64,000 nucleotides of DNA from an uncultured Synechococcaceae cyanobacterium (GCA_902578445.1 CACHDC010000003.1:1-64000); one strand, 5' to 3'. Counted from the first letter of the stretch, positions 30,854 through 41,571 are shown. The notes: generated by a model from the sequence alone, not told the origin. Translations and numbers: made by a program.

Positions 30854-31937
30854 TTTTTAATTCACAATTATTTTTCAAAATTGAATGCCAATTATAAGCA
30901 TGTTTAACTATTAGATCAATATTCTCATATTTTGGCTTCCAACCGAGTATTTTTTTTGCTTTTTCAGAAGAGGCTACTAAAACAGCTGGATCTCCTGCTC
31001 TCCTCTCTACAAAAGAGACAGGAACTTTTTTGTTTGCAATTTTTTCAATAGCACTTATTATTTCTTTTACTGAAATACCCTTGCCGTTTCCTAGATTAAA
31101 TTCATTACAGCAGTTATCCTCAGATGATTGCGCAGTTTTTTTTGAGTTTTTTAAATAGTCTAAAGCTAGCACGTGAGCATCTGCTAAATCGCAAACATGG
31201 ATATAATCTCTTATGCAGGTTCCGTCATGAGTATCGTAATTATTTCCAAATACTTTGAGCTTCCCTCTCTTTTCTAGTACCGTTTCTATTGCTAATGGAA
31301 TTAAATGAGTTTCTGGATCGTGCAATTCCCCTAAATCCCCTGATGGAGAGGCACCCGCAGCATTAAAATACCTTAATATCACACTTCTAAACCCGTAAGC
31401 TTTAGCCAAGTCTTTAAGTATTCCTTCGATTATTAATTTACTTTTGCCATAGGGACTTATTGGGTTTTGCGCCATATTTTCTCTGATTGGGATTATATTT
31501 GGAATCCCATAAGTAGCACATGAACTTGAAAAAACTAATGGAATTTCGGAATCTTTATCTTCTTTACTAGTGTTATTTTTACAAATAACTTCAAGCATTT
31601 TGATAGTTTCACATACATTATTTAAGTAATATCTAAATGGCTTTTGCATTGATTCCCCAACATATGCATAAGCAGCAAAATGCAAAACCCCTTCAATCCT
31701 CTTATTCTCATGAATAGTTCCAATCAAATCTTTGTGCTTTCCACTAATTAGACTTTCTATTAATTTTTTATCTCCTATGGAGCCCTTAATTAATGGAACC
31801 TTTAAGACATCTTTGACTATCCATTCATTTCCGTTTGTAAGATTATCTAAAATTATAGGATCATGATTAGCAAGCATTAATGATCTTGCAGTATGAGATC
31901 CTATATATCCTGCTCCCCCAGTAACCAAAACTCTCAT
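30843..31937 (-). CDS. galE: UDP-glucose 4-epimerase-family protein
   Basis: MRVLVTGGAGYIGSHTARSL, YGKSK, FNLGNGKGISVKEII; start at 31937. Confidence 0.9.
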   Translation of the reverse strand: MRVLVTGGAGYIGSHTARSLMLANHDPIILDNLTNGNEWIVKDVLKVPLIKGSIGDKKLIESLISGKHKDLIGTIHENKRIEGVLHFAAYAYVGESMQKPFRYYLNNVCETIKMLEVICKNNTSKEDKDSEIPLVFSSSCATYGIPNIIPIRENMAQNPISPYGKSKLIIEGILKDLAKAYGFRSVILRYFNAAGASPSGDLGELHDPETHLIPLAIETVLEKRGKLKVFGNNYDTHDGTCIRDYIHVCDLADAHVLALDYLKNSKKTAQSSEDNCCNEFNLGNGKGISVKEIISAIEKIANKKVPVSFVERRAGDPAVLVASSEKAKKILGWKPKYENIDLIVKHAYNWHSILKNNCELKNEK

Positions 31938-33355
31938 AAGGATGGTTCTGTTCCTAAAGTCCATACTTTCATCCCTGCTGCTTTTGCTGCATTGGAATTA
32001 GCACATCTTCTTGTATCAAATAGCCAACTTGGCTTCCTCATCATACTTGCTAATTTATTCCAGTTAAGGTGTTTGAATTCTTCCCATTCTGTAAGAATAA
32101 GAATTGCATCCGAACCAGAAGCCGCAAGAGTAGAAGATTGAGAACATTCGAAATGTTTGTTAAGTAAGTCTTTTTCTAAGAATTTTTCTTCAATATTTAG
32201 ATCTTTTTTTATTTGTTCAGGAGAGACTTTTGGATCATATATTGCTAGTTGGGCTCCCTCTTCTAAAAGATCCTTACAAATTCTAATAGCAGGGGATTCT
32301 CTAGTGTCATTAGTATCAGCTTTGAAAGCAAAACCAAAAATAGCTATCCTCTTATCAGTAACAGTCCCAAATAAATTTTCAACAACTTTTTCAGCAATTC
32401 TATCTTGCTGCCAGTTATTTAATTCAATTACTTGTTGCCAATAATCGGAAATTTGATGTAATCCATAATGGCCACAGAGATAAACTAAATTTAAAATATC
32501 CTTCTGAAAGCAACTTCCTCCAAAACCTGGACCTGATTTTAGAAATTTACTGCCAATCCTCGTATCTGTCCCTATAGCTTGGGATACTTCCTCAATATCA
32601 GCACCGGTAGATTCACATAAAGCAGCTATTGAGTTAATTGAAGAAATTCTTTGAGCTAAAAAGGCATTAGCTGTTAATTTTGATAGTTCAGAACTCCATA
32701 AGTTAGTACGTATAATTTTTTTTGAATCAACCCAAATCTCATAAAGATTAGCTAACGCCTCTATTGCATCCTGGTTATCACCACCTATTAAAACTCTATC
32801 AGGATTTTCTAAATTCTTAATTGCAGTGCCTTCAGCTAAGAATTCAGGATTTGAAATTACTGAAAAAGTTTTTTGTTTATCTCCTTGATTAATACCTAAT
32901 TGTGCTGCATTTAAAATGGTTTTTATTGTTTCTGCTGTACGAACTGGTATTGTACTTTTTTCAACCACAATAGTATGCCCCTTGGAATAAGTCGCAACTT
33001 GCCTTGCCGAGGCTTCAATCCATTTTAAATCACTTGCTTTCCCTGCTCCATGACCTTTTGTTTTGGTAGGCGTGTTTACCGAAAGAAAAACTACATCCGC
33101 ATTAGAAATACATTTATTGACTTCAGTAGAGAAATGAAGATTTTTATTCCTGCATTTTAGAATTATTGCATCAAGACCAGGTTCATAAACTGGAAGGTTG
33201 GACAAATTTTGATTATTCCAAGCATTAATCTTTTGTTCATTTAGATCTACAACGTTAACTTGGATATTTGGACAATGATTTGCAATAACTGCCATGGTCG
33301 GTCCTCCAACATATCCTGCGCCAATACAACAAATATTTTTTATCTTAATGCTCAT
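31934..33355 (-). CDS. ugd: UDP-glucose 6-dehydrogenase, eukaryote-like type
   Basis: NICCIGAGYVGGPTMAVIANHCP, SVNTPTKTKGHGAGKASDLKWIE, GFGGSCFQKDILNLVYLC. Confidence 0.93.
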   Translation of the reverse strand: MSIKIKNICCIGAGYVGGPTMAVIANHCPNIQVNVVDLNEQKINAWNNQNLSNLPVYEPGLDAIILKCRNKNLHFSTEVNKCISNADVVFLSVNTPTKTKGHGAGKASDLKWIEASARQVATYSKGHTIVVEKSTIPVRTAETIKTILNAAQLGINQGDKQKTFSVISNPEFLAEGTAIKNLENPDRVLIGGDNQDAIEALANLYEIWVDSKKIIRTNLWSSELSKLTANAFLAQRISSINSIAALCESTGADIEEVSQAIGTDTRIGSKFLKSGPGFGGSCFQKDILNLVYLCGHYGLHQISDYWQQVIELNNWQQDRIAEKVVENLFGTVTDKRIAIFGFAFKADTNDTRESPAIRICKDLLEEGAQLAIYDPKVSPEQIKKDLNIEEKFLEKDLLNKHFECSQSSTLAASGSDAILILTEWEEFKHLNWNKLASMMRKPSWLFDTRRCANSNAAKAAGMKVWTLGTEPSL

Positions 33356-33357
33356 AT

Positions 33358-34299
33358 CTATGTAAGTATCTCTTTAAAATATTCAATTGTATCTTGTAAA
33401 CCTTCATTTAATTCAATGTAAGGTTTCCAATTTAATTCTTTTATTGCGAGATCAATTACAGGTTTACGCTGTAAAGGATCATCTTGGGGTAAAGGTGAAA
33501 AGGTTATTTCTAGTTCGGGGTTTATTTTATTTTTCACCATATTTGCCAATTCTAAAATTGTAAATTCCCCAGGGTTTCCTATATTAATTGGGCCTGAATG
33601 AGTGCCATTCATAGCAAGAATTATTCCTGATATGAGATCATTTACATAACAAAATGAACGAGTTTGAGAGCCGTCCCCAAATATTGTCAGTGGTTTATTA
33701 CACAATGCTTGTACAATAAAATTACTTACAACTCTTCCGTCATTAGGAAGCATCCTTGGCCCATAGGTATTGAAAATTCTTATTACTCTGATATCTACAT
33801 TATGCATTCTTTTGTAGTCAAAGCATAGAGTTTCTGCAATCCTCTTGCCCTCATCATAACAACTCCTAATACCTACAGTATTGACACACCCTCTGTAGTC
33901 TTCTGGCTGAGGATGAACTTCAGGATCTCCATATACCTCGCTAGTGCTAGCTAGTAAAATTCTTGCATTTACTCTTCTTGCAAGACCTAACATATTATAT
34001 GTCCCTAAAAAACTAGTTTTTGCAGTCTTGATTGGATTACTTTGATAATGAACAGGTGATGCTGGACAAGCAAGATGCCAAATCCTATCAACTTCTAGAT
34101 GTATTGGTTGAGTTACATCATGTCTAATTAATTCAAATTTGGGATTTCCAATCCAGTGGCTAATATTGTTTTTTCTTCCAGTAAAATAATTATCTAAGCA
34201 AATCACTTCTTCATTAGCTCTCATTAATTGATCAATTAGATGTGAACCTAGAAATCCTGCACCACCGGTAACTAAATTTCTTGTGGAATTGCTTTTCAT
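33358..34299 (-). CDS. UDP-glucuronate decarboxylase (UDP-xylose synthase)-like SDR
   Basis: [66 protein letters not shown]. Confidence 0.88.
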   Translation of the reverse strand: MKSNSTRNLVTGGAGFLGSHLIDQLMRANEEVICLDNYFTGRKNNISHWIGNPKFELIRHDVTQPIHLEVDRIWHLACPASPVHYQSNPIKTAKTSFLGTYNMLGLARRVNARILLASTSEVYGDPEVHPQPEDYRGCVNTVGIRSCYDEGKRIAETLCFDYKRMHNVDIRVIRIFNTYGPRMLPNDGRVVSNFIVQALCNKPLTIFGDGSQTRSFCYVNDLISGIILAMNGTHSGPINIGNPGEFTILELANMVKNKINPELEITFSPLPQDDPLQRKPVIDLAIKELNWKPYIELNEGLQDTIEYFKEILT

Positions 34300-34386
34300 A
34301 TAATTGATAATATTTTACTTATTTAATTAGAACAATATTAATAAAATTATCTCATTAAATTTGTAATTATTCTTTAAAAAAATTTT

Positions 34387-36060
34387 TTAATAATTTTGTG
34401 AGATATTGAATCTTTCAAATACAACTATTTTTCTTAATTTTTTTTTATCAGAAATTTGGAATGTTTTTTTATATTTGACTCCATTAATCGTAAAAAAGTT
34501 ATCTTTTAATTTACTTATTTCCCAAGAAGTAGGGCTTGGCATACTGTCATGTGAAATATCGCTCAACAAAAAATAATCTATATCCTTGACACATTTTTTA
34601 TTTATAACTGTAATAGGTATTTCTTTATAAGATTTTTCTTGAATTACTTTTACATCATTACAAGTATTTATAGCTTTGTTATACAAAGAACCTGTTAAAT
34701 CTCTTGACCAAATATTGATGTATTCCCCTCCACTTCTATTAATGTTTGAGCTTACTTTCTCAACAGCTTTATAGTAATAAGTTGGTGTATCAGTCATAAA
34801 GCTAATAGAGAATATTGGATAAGTAGAATTAAACAATGATAATACTGTTAAAAAAGAAATTAAAGGTGAAAACTCGATAATTTTCCTTCCTTTAATAAAA
34901 AAAACTTTTTTATAATCAAAAATTTTCCCATAAACCTCAGAAGAAATTAAAACGATAATAATAAGAATGGGTATAAAACAAAATATTGATCGCCCATAAG
35001 GATCATATTTGATATATGAGTAAGTACAAAATGGTAAAGGTGCACAAAAAATTAAAAGGTCTTTTGTTTTTCTTTGTATATTTTTTAAATATAAACTTTT
35101 GGGTTTTATTAAAAAAGTAATAAGAATAACTAAAGATATAAAAGAAAATGTAATCCCAAGAAAATAGGGAGATGTGAAAATCACATCAAGCAATGCTGAA
35201 AAGTTACTAAAGTAATTTGATGAGAGATCAGATGATTTTAATGTATTTAATTCAGACCAATTTAAGCTTTTACCCGTCAAAGCTATGATCCCTAATTCTC
35301 GATAAAGGTAAATTACGTAGGGGAAGACAATTAAAGATAAAGGTATTAAAAAGGAACCAGCAAGAAATAAGAAATCAAATATTCCTTCGTTTTTTGATTT
35401 GTTATCGTTTTTATTGAGATTATTTAAATAGAAAAATGATGCCATCAATGAGGAACAATAAAATAGAATTCCTTCAGGCCTTATTAAGTAAGATATTGAA
35501 AAAAATGTATTAGATAAAATTAAAAAAATTAATTTATGATTTCTAGTAAATTTTATACAAAGTATTAGCCCAATAAGAGATGTAGTTAAAAACCAATTTT
35601 CAGAACCAATTGTTATTGTTCCTACACCATAAACAAAAACTGGTGTTAAAAAAGTTAGGAGTACTGCAAGACTTTTTCTTTTGGCGGCTATAAACCAGCT
35701 GAGATTTAGAAGCAAGATGCTATTAGTAGTTCCTAGGAATATCCATTCAAAGGCTTTAATATCCTTTGGAGTTTTAAATATTAAAGATTCAATTCCTATT
35801 ATTATGGGATATCCAGGAGGAAAATGTATATGGTTACCAGTATGGTTATTTTTCATATGAGGAACTAGTTCTCCCATATCAAAAATGAATCCATTACCAG
35901 AAAAAAGATTTTCAGCTAATTTGAAATATGCAATGTCATCATTATTGAAAAAACCAAATTCTTTTAGGAAAAATATCCTTAAAAATATTGAGATGAAGAA
36001 AATTAAAACTGTAAAAATAAATAATTTATTATCGAACTTTTTCTCCAATCCTAATAGCAT
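34387..36060 (-). CDS. Multi-pass membrane glycosyltransferase (GT39/ArnT-like)
   Basis: N-terminal TM then FFNNDDIAYFKLAENLFSGNGF; many TM helices. Confidence 0.7.
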   Translation of the reverse strand: MLLGLEKKFDNKLFIFTVLIFFISIFLRIFFLKEFGFFNNDDIAYFKLAENLFSGNGFIFDMGELVPHMKNNHTGNHIHFPPGYPIIIGIESLIFKTPKDIKAFEWIFLGTTNSILLLNLSWFIAAKRKSLAVLLTFLTPVFVYGVGTITIGSENWFLTTSLIGLILCIKFTRNHKLIFLILSNTFFSISYLIRPEGILFYCSSLMASFFYLNNLNKNDNKSKNEGIFDFLFLAGSFLIPLSLIVFPYVIYLYRELGIIALTGKSLNWSELNTLKSSDLSSNYFSNFSALLDVIFTSPYFLGITFSFISLVILITFLIKPKSLYLKNIQRKTKDLLIFCAPLPFCTYSYIKYDPYGRSIFCFIPILIIIVLISSEVYGKIFDYKKVFFIKGRKIIEFSPLISFLTVLSLFNSTYPIFSISFMTDTPTYYYKAVEKVSSNINRSGGEYINIWSRDLTGSLYNKAINTCNDVKVIQEKSYKEIPITVINKKCVKDIDYFLLSDISHDSMPSPTSWEISKLKDNFFTINGVKYKKTFQISDKKKLRKIVVFERFNISQNY

Positions 36061-36231
36061 AGCTCTAGACCTGAATATTAATTATAAAAATTATGATAAG
36101 TTATAGATTAATTTTATATTTTTATATTTAAAAGAAAACTTTGAATTAATATTAGGTATTGTTATTTAATAAAAATATTTATTATTAAATTTCTCATAGA
36201 AAATGCTTCTCAAAATTAATCAAAACCTGAA

Positions 36232-37422
36232 ATGTCAAATAAACATCTAAAAAAGTGTTCAATATGTAGTTCAAGTAATCTACAAGAGTTATTAGATCTG
36301 CCATCGCTACCATTAACAGGCTTGTATTTTCCAACCAAAGAACAAGCATTATCCTCAGACTCCTATGACCAAGGATTAAACATATGCAAAGACTGTGGAC
36401 ATGTACAACTCAGAAACGCAATTGATCCTGAAAAAGTTTATGACGATACCTATACTCACAGATCATCTGGTTCTCCTATATCAAAAAGTGGAAATGATTT
36501 TCTCTTCAATTATTTAAATACTAAATTTAACATTAATTCAGAAACTAAGCTTCTTGAGGTTGGGTGTAATGATGGCTACCTCTTGGAGAAGATTTCTCCC
36601 AAAACAAAATCAGCTGTTGGAATTGATCCGATTTGGATTAATAATACTCCTCCGGAATCTGACTCATATAAGATTTTTGGTGGATATGCTAATGAAGTTC
36701 ACAATAAAATCCCTCCAAAATATTCCCCAAACTTTGTTGTTTCTGCCCATACTTTTGAACATACTGTATCCCTTTTTGATGAGCTTAAATTTGTAGTTGA
36801 TTTTGCTGAAGAAGACTCTGATTTTGTCATCGAAATGCCAAGTTTTGATACACTCTTAAGACTAAGGAGATTTGATCAGGTATTTCATCAGCATATTCAA
36901 TATATTTCTGAATCTTCTATATCAGTATTAGTAAAAAGACTTAAATGTTCTCTTATAGATATTAAATATAACTATAGTTATTGGGGCGGAACAGTAATTT
37001 TTAGTTTCAAAAAGGGCCTATCTAATAATCATAATTTCTCTACAAATCAAATTAATAGTCAAGATTTAATCGATGAGGCAATCTCAGACTTCAATTTATA
37101 CCGGAATTTACTAGCAAAACAGGTTTGCTTTCATGAAAAGATTTTTTATTTAGGTGCAGCACAAATGTTGCCAATACTTCATTATCATCTTAAATCAGAG
37201 ATACCAAATATTGAGGCAATATTTGATGATAATAAATTAAGAATAGGAAAATTCCTACCTTCTCTTCATCAAGAAATTATTCCTTTGGCGGGAATAAAAA
37301 AAGAAGAATTATTCTCAGCAGGTTTAATTGTGGGAGCAGTTGACTCAGGTAAGGCTTTAATTTCAAGAACAAGAGATATAGGATTGGCAAATATTTATTC
37401 TTACTATCAAAATATAATTTAA
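36232..37422 (+). CDS. Class I SAM methyltransferase of the sugar C-methyltransferase type (zinc-binding N-terminus)
   Basis: CSICSSS...LNICKDCGHVQL zinc motif; LLEVGCNDGYLLE SAM motif; FDQVFHQHIQYIS. Confidence 0.85.
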   Translation: MSNKHLKKCSICSSSNLQELLDLPSLPLTGLYFPTKEQALSSDSYDQGLNICKDCGHVQLRNAIDPEKVYDDTYTHRSSGSPISKSGNDFLFNYLNTKFNINSETKLLEVGCNDGYLLEKISPKTKSAVGIDPIWINNTPPESDSYKIFGGYANEVHNKIPPKYSPNFVVSAHTFEHTVSLFDELKFVVDFAEEDSDFVIEMPSFDTLLRLRRFDQVFHQHIQYISESSISVLVKRLKCSLIDIKYNYSYWGGTVIFSFKKGLSNNHNFSTNQINSQDLIDEAISDFNLYRNLLAKQVCFHEKIFYLGAAQMLPILHYHLKSEIPNIEAIFDDNKLRIGKFLPSLHQEIIPLAGIKKEELFSAGLIVGAVDSGKALISRTRDIGLANIYSYYQNII

Positions 37423-37536
37423 CTTATGAGTAAAAGTTAACTTTTAAAGTAACTAAATCAATTACTAAGTTGTTGTTGATAAAGTTAATTTAATAGAGGT
37501 TTACTTATTTTTATTTAAAAGTTTTAGCTAGTTTTT

Positions 37537-38325
37537 ATGGACCTAGGAATACTAAACAAAAGAGCATTAGTGACTGGAGGATGTAATGGTATTGGAAGGC
37601 AACTGACTCTAGATCTTTTGGAGGAAGGTTGTTATGTTACTGCTACTACAAGGTCATTGGATGTTGGAGAGGAATTTATTAATTCGCTTAATAAAAAATT
37701 TAGAAATAGATTTAACTTTCTTATTGCAGAACTATCTTCTAAAGCAAAACTTCTCAATTTTATCAATACAAATAAATTTGATTTTGATATTTTGATTAAT
37801 AATGCTGGACATACTTTAAATTTAAAAAGCCCTAACTGTTCTATGGATGAGTGGGAAAGCATTTTTACTTTAAATTTTTTAAGTGTTGTTAAATTAACTG
37901 ATGAATGCATTCCTTATATGAGAAATAAAAAATGGGGAAGAATTGTTAATATTACATCATGCGCAGGATTCGAAAACTCTGGACCTGTTACATATACATG
38001 TTCAAAATCAGCGTTAACGGCTTATACGAGAACAATGGGCCGAATCCTTGCGGTAGAAGATCCGGGGATAGTTATGACTGCTGTTTATCCAGGAGTAATC
38101 AAGACAAAAGGAGGACATTGGGAAAAGGTTTTAGAAGTTAATCCTGAACACGCAAAAAAATATTTAGCAGAGAGATGCCCTCTTGGCAGATTTGGAGAGA
38201 CTTCAGAATTTTCACCTACAGTTATTTTCTTTTGTTCAAACCAGGCTTCATTTGCTCATGGAACTATTGTTGGGATAGATGGCGGACAAAGTCGCCATTT
38301 TTTGCATGCTAATTATGAACCATGA
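37537..38325 (+). CDS. Short-chain dehydrogenase/reductase
   Basis: RALVTGGCNGIGRQL, NNAGHT, YTCSK (YxxxK). Confidence 0.9.
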   Translation: MDLGILNKRALVTGGCNGIGRQLTLDLLEEGCYVTATTRSLDVGEEFINSLNKKFRNRFNFLIAELSSKAKLLNFINTNKFDFDILINNAGHTLNLKSPNCSMDEWESIFTLNFLSVVKLTDECIPYMRNKKWGRIVNITSCAGFENSGPVTYTCSKSALTAYTRTMGRILAVEDPGIVMTAVYPGVIKTKGGHWEKVLEVNPEHAKKYLAERCPLGRFGETSEFSPTVIFFCSNQASFAHGTIVGIDGGQSRHFLHANYEP

Positions 38326-40139
38326 TGAACGATTTAAAACTAACAGATGTAGTTGCATTAAATCTGCAAAATTTCGGAATTAAAAATGCTTTTGGTGTTC
38401 AAGGTGGTGCAGTAGTACATATTTTCGATTCTCTCGAGAGATTAACTGATATTAATGTTTGTTATAACCATCATGAACAAGCTTCTTCATTAGCAGCTGT
38501 GTCAAATTCCAAAATAAAAAATAATATTGGAGTCTGTATTGTTACTACTGGTCCCGCGACTACAAATGCCTTGACAGGGTTGTTATCTGCTTGGCAGGAC
38601 TCTATACCTGTTTTATTTATTTCTGGACAAACTCGCAAAGAACAAACTAGTTATGGAAAAAATGTAAGGCAAAGAGGTTCTCAAGAATGTAATATCCTTG
38701 ATGTTGTGAAACCTTGGACAAAAGCACAATATTTTATTGATTCTGATTCTGATATTGATACCGTGATGAAAGAAGCATTATCAATAGCATCTCAACCAAG
38801 GCGAGGACCTGTTTGGATTGATATCCCAGTCAATTTGCAATGGTCTAAATATGAATTCAAAGAAAGTTTGAATGAAGATAATTCAAAAAGAGTTCTCGTC
38901 CATAATAGAGAAGTTGATCCAGTAATAAATTCACTAATTGCAAAACTGAAGTCCTCACAAAAACCACTTTTTGTATTAGGTAGACAAGCTTATAGCGATA
39001 AGATTTTAAATCAATTCCTAGGCTTTTTAAATTCTAATTCAATTCCTGTTGTCACCACTTGGGGTAGTGCGGGTCTTGTTGGTTCTAAAGCAAATCATAT
39101 TGGCATTATTGGGGTAAGTGGTCAACAGGCAGCTAATTTTGCTATTAGGGCGTCTGATCTGGTTATTTTTGTTGGATGTCATTTTTCAGCTACTCAAGCG
39201 GGCAATAACTACACTAAAATCTCTCAATCTCAGAAGTTTTTTTATGTAAATATCGATGATGCGGAATTGAGTGATTTATTTGTAAAAAATAATCATTCCA
39301 AGATTCTTTCAAATACCAGTTATTTCCTAGAGAAGGTATGTTCCTTTAGTGAAATTAAAAATGAATTCTTTAATAAATGGAAAAATTTTTTAAGTGAAGT
39401 TTCAGATGATTTATCACCAAATAATTGTGTAGATAAACTTGATATAACTGGTTACTCTAATCCTCATAAATTTATTTTTGAACTTTATTCTCATCTAAAT
39501 AGTGATGATTTGGTGGTTGTTGATGGTGGTGGATGTGCTCTTTATGCAGGATTCCAATGTTTACCCAAAAAAGCAAACTTTAAAGTGATTTGCAGCACAG
39601 CAATATCTGCTATGGGAACAGGATTGCCTGAATTAGTCGGAGTATCAACAATAGGCGCGCACAAAAGGTATTTTTGTATAATAGGAGATGGTAGTTTGAT
39701 GTTTAATTTACAGGAGCTTCAAACTTTAAAAACTAATTCTCCTTCATGCCTCATTATTGTTATAAATAATAATGGTTATCTAGCAATTAGACATACTCAA
39801 AGCCAATTTTTAGGAAGTAGATATTACGGGACTTCTCCTTTTAATGACGGGTTACAAATACCTAAAATTTCAGATATTGCTAAAACGTTTAATTATGAAT
39901 ACTTAAGGTTGGATGAAACTTCCGATTTTAATTCAATATTAAAACAGGGATTAGGGCATGACCAGCATACAATTATTGAGATTTTTGCAAGTCCCTCTCA
40001 TTCAAATTTATTTAGCGCAAGTTTTACAGATAATAAAGATGGTACTTTTTCTCCTAATGACATTCATCAGATGATCCCGTTTGACAATTATGATTATGTT
40101 TCTAAAGCATTAAAGCATAGGGTGAATCTTGAGAAATGA
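38322..40139 (+). CDS. Thiamine diphosphate-dependent enzyme (acetolactate-synthase-like superfamily)
   Basis: NHHEQASSLAA catalytic Glu region, TGPATTNALTGLLSAWQDSIPVLFISGQ, GDGSLMFNLQELQTL...NNNGY ThDP motif; ATGA overlap with previous gene. Confidence 0.92.
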   Translation: MMNDLKLTDVVALNLQNFGIKNAFGVQGGAVVHIFDSLERLTDINVCYNHHEQASSLAAVSNSKIKNNIGVCIVTTGPATTNALTGLLSAWQDSIPVLFISGQTRKEQTSYGKNVRQRGSQECNILDVVKPWTKAQYFIDSDSDIDTVMKEALSIASQPRRGPVWIDIPVNLQWSKYEFKESLNEDNSKRVLVHNREVDPVINSLIAKLKSSQKPLFVLGRQAYSDKILNQFLGFLNSNSIPVVTTWGSAGLVGSKANHIGIIGVSGQQAANFAIRASDLVIFVGCHFSATQAGNNYTKISQSQKFFYVNIDDAELSDLFVKNNHSKILSNTSYFLEKVCSFSEIKNEFFNKWKNFLSEVSDDLSPNNCVDKLDITGYSNPHKFIFELYSHLNSDDLVVVDGGGCALYAGFQCLPKKANFKVICSTAISAMGTGLPELVGVSTIGAHKRYFCIIGDGSLMFNLQELQTLKTNSPSCLIIVINNNGYLAIRHTQSQFLGSRYYGTSPFNDGLQIPKISDIAKTFNYEYLRLDETSDFNSILKQGLGHDQHTIIEIFASPSHSNLFSASFTDNKDGTFSPNDIHQMIPFDNYDYVSKALKHRVNLEK

Positions 40140-41305
40140 ATTTTGCTGATTTTACTGATGATCTTAAAGGTCAGAAGATGTTTCAAATTCTTTCTAAAGC
40201 CAAAGAGTTGGAGACTAAAGGACAAGATGTAATTCACTTAGAAATTGGTGATCCTGATTTCAATAGTCCTGAAATAGCCAAACAAAGCATAAAAAGATGT
40301 ATTGATAAAAATATTACTCACTATGTACAAAGTTCTGGATTGCCAGAATTAAAAAATTCATGTGTTAGGGCAACTCAAAAATCAAGAGGGTTTTCTCCCA
40401 GCCATAATCAGCTTCTTGTTACATCAGGTGCAAATATACAGATATATTTAGCCCTAGCATGTTTAATTAACCCTGGTGATGAAATAATATTGCCTGACCC
40501 CTCATTTGTTAGTTATTCATCTATTATTCATTCATGTAGAGGTGTTGCAAGATATGTTCCATTACGAGAATCAAATCTTTTTAAATTAGATCCAAAAGAT
40601 ATCGAAAAAGTTATCACTAAAAAAACTAAAGCAATTATTATAAATTCCCCTCATAATCCAACTGGAGCAGTCTTAGATGAAGATGTAATGAGATCAATTT
40701 ATTTGATTTGTGAGAAGTATGGTCTTTTTTTAATATCAGATGAAGTTTATGGACGAATGATATTTAGTGAATTTGAAAATTCTTTTTTTTCTCCTTCACA
40801 AATTGATCATTGTAAAGAAAGAACAATTTTAATTCATTCTTTTAGTAAAACTTTTGCCATGACTGGATGGAGAATTGGTGCGGTTACTGGTCCAGAGATA
40901 TTAATAAAAAAAATGGGATTACTATTTGAGACAATTACATCATGTGTGCCGCCTTTTATACAAATTGCAGCAGCAGAGGTTTTAGATGCGGGCCCACAAT
41001 TAACTAAAGATATGATTAATGAATATCAATTGAGAAGGGATTTATTAGTGAATGGACTTAATTCAATAGAGGGTATCTGTTGTAATAAATCAGAGGGAAC
41101 TTTTTATGCGTTTGCAAATATAAAATCAATAAATGCCAGTAGTGAAATCTTTTCAAATGATTTATTGAATAAACAATTTATTGCAACTTGTCCAGGAGTA
41201 TATTTCGGAAAAAATGGAGAGGGGTTTGTTAGATTTTGCTTTGCTAATTCTAGAGAGAATATTAAAAAAGCAATTGATAGATTACAAAAAAAATTTAATA
41301 AATGA
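40136..41305 (+). CDS. Class I/II PLP-dependent aminotransferase
   Basis: EIGDPDFNSP, NSPHNPTGAVL, SFSKTFAMTGWRIG; ATGA overlap with previous gene. Confidence 0.92.
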   Translation: MNFADFTDDLKGQKMFQILSKAKELETKGQDVIHLEIGDPDFNSPEIAKQSIKRCIDKNITHYVQSSGLPELKNSCVRATQKSRGFSPSHNQLLVTSGANIQIYLALACLINPGDEIILPDPSFVSYSSIIHSCRGVARYVPLRESNLFKLDPKDIEKVITKKTKAIIINSPHNPTGAVLDEDVMRSIYLICEKYGLFLISDEVYGRMIFSEFENSFFSPSQIDHCKERTILIHSFSKTFAMTGWRIGAVTGPEILIKKMGLLFETITSCVPPFIQIAAAEVLDAGPQLTKDMINEYQLRRDLLVNGLNSIEGICCNKSEGTFYAFANIKSINASSEIFSNDLLNKQFIATCPGVYFGKNGEGFVRFCFANSRENIKKAIDRLQKKFNK

Positions 41306-41571
41306 TATTTTGATTGCTTATTTTTCTAATTAATAGGAATTTTTTAAATAGACATTTATTATTTTTTTAAGTCAATAATCTAAAATAGTAAAGTTATAAA
41401 TCTGAGAGAAATGAAACTATTCTTTTATATTGCAATCTAATTAAATCATTAAAAATTTTAAATTGTATAGTGTTAAAAAAATTCAGATTTTAGGTAATTA
41501 TCTTTTAATATTATGATTATAATTTTTTTACCAAATATAAAAAAATTGGATTAAGGTTAATGAAATTAAGC

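Noticed and set aside
31893-32444. Plus-strand ORFs antisense to ugd
   Set aside because: Low-complexity Ser-rich frames inside a confident ugd.
36554-36796. Alternative-frame ORF inside the methyltransferase gene
   Set aside because: Contained in a better-supported frame with SAM motif.
38322-41305. Phosphonate biosynthesis (phosphonopyruvate decarboxylase plus AEP transaminase)
   Set aside because: ThDP protein is full-length ALS-like (605 aa) and no PEP mutase gene is visible in the window.
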